Assembly: GCA_964035015.1 (NCBI GenBank)
Contig: OZ036008.1
Coordinates: 9,712,692-9,776,691 of the forward strand
Origin: Corallium rubrum
Lineage: Eukaryota; Cnidaria; Anthozoa; Scleralcyonacea; Coralliidae
Direction of reading: 5' to 3'
Length of the DNA stretch: 64,000 nucleotides
The notes beneath the pieces are model-generated. The model was not told where the DNA came from and did not search any database. It was given only the letters and a program-made list of their open reading frames with translations. The first letter of the stretch is position 1, and each line of letters starts with the position of its first letter. The position numbers and the translations under genes are program-made. Shown piece by piece: positions 63,317 to 64,000 of this stretch.

Positions 63317-64000
63317 AACTAGCGTTGTGTGATAAGCAGGAAGGTTGTACGTTAAAACACGTTGGAGAGTGAGAAAGTTATTTGTGATCAGGCAGAGTTG
63401 TTTGGGAGGAAGGTATTGATTCGCAGCAAAACACCTGAAGTCTGCCTCCTAGCGGGCAGTACACAGTAAAAAGCCAAGGCAAAAAACAGACTCAGTACGT
63501 ACTAATGGGCTGTTCATGAGGCGGGCTGGGTTGATTTTATGTCACGAAAATCTTTCTTTGACTACAAAAATGGATTATAATACTCCGTGTGCTATACCTA
63601 CAGAAAAACAAACCCAATTTTGCTTTTCATTTTGCATTTCTCAAATATGGTCTTAATAAAATGAATGCCTCGCCTCATGAACGGCTCCTAAGGGCAGTGC
63701 CCCACCTACAGATAGTCCATCTCACGGCGGTCATATTGGTGAACAATGAGATGGCGGGCCATTGGTGTACCATCTTTATCCTGTGGGAATTTAACCCTAT
63801 TCTTATTCAAACATTTCGTATTTGTTTTCACCAGCTTCAATGGGGGCCACCACTCACTAGAGTGAAGACGATCACTGATTCCGCATGAACGAACGAACAA
63901 ACTCGTAGGCGGAATAAAAAGCGCTGCTATAACACAGCATCGCAATCACGCTATTTAAGGCACTCAGAAACACAATCTCTAGAAAGCTTCACTGTTTTCT

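Larger units (their letters stand above)
60758..64000. other. downstream intergenic region
   Basis: No coding exon recognised. AATAAA at 61301-61306 and about 61745 are possible NLK poly(A) signals. 61860-62300 holds a degenerate cggatcggatt repeat. 62500-62870 is a split tRNA-SINE. 62900-63130 and 63320-63490 are a direct duplication. 63700-63860 repeats 53985-54150 (gtggccatattggtgcaca family). Confidence 0.5.

Overview
The window is animal nuclear DNA: AT-rich, intron-rich, and dense in simple repeats, SINEs and short inverted-repeat transposons. I rebuilt five protein-coding genes by joining exons at GT/AG sites with matching phase. Each gives an open product that aligns with a known animal family. 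The one-to-one metazoan orthologues, GT-AG introns of about 0.1-4 kb and the repeat style suggest a marine invertebrate, most likely an anthozoan cnidarian. The taxon is an inference; the sequence does not prove it.

Layout. (1) 1120-4340, minus: first four coding exons of a Slingshot cofilin phosphatase (SSH), which continues past the left edge; a possible alternative first exon lies at 6131-6213. (2) 8873-22475, minus: complete 16-exon SLC8B1/NCLX, the mitochondrial Na+/Ca2+(Li+) exchanger, with introns packed with long microsatellites. (3) 24343-27678, plus: complete 5-exon member of the poorly characterised CXorf65/C22orf15 family, head-to-head with SLC8B1. (4) 30561-46566, minus: complete 16-exon EIF4ENIF1 (4E-T), the eIF4E-binding mRNA-repression scaffold. 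(5) 51928-60757, plus: complete 14-exon Nemo-like kinase (NLK), head-to-head with EIF4ENIF1 about 5.4 kb away. The genes show no shared pathway; this looks like ordinary animal synteny, not an operon.

The novelty is in the non-coding DNA. It holds a composite SINE family that joins a tRNA-like head to a 5S-rRNA-like internal promoter, with one copy broken by two later transposons. It holds several MITE families with readable target-site duplications, including one with a paralogous empty site in the same window. It also holds a recurring class of long palindromes with unrelated arms but a shared CTCG/CGAG and TTCG-type core. Microsatellites are extreme: (GTTT)n about 610 bp, (AAAC)n about 450 bp, (CG)n about 104 bp. 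One SLC8B1 intron appears to begin with the first unit of its microsatellite, so the splice donor hexamer is repeated about a hundred times.

Limits: all exon models come from reading splice sites and recalled family sequences. UTRs, promoters and isoforms need transcript data.
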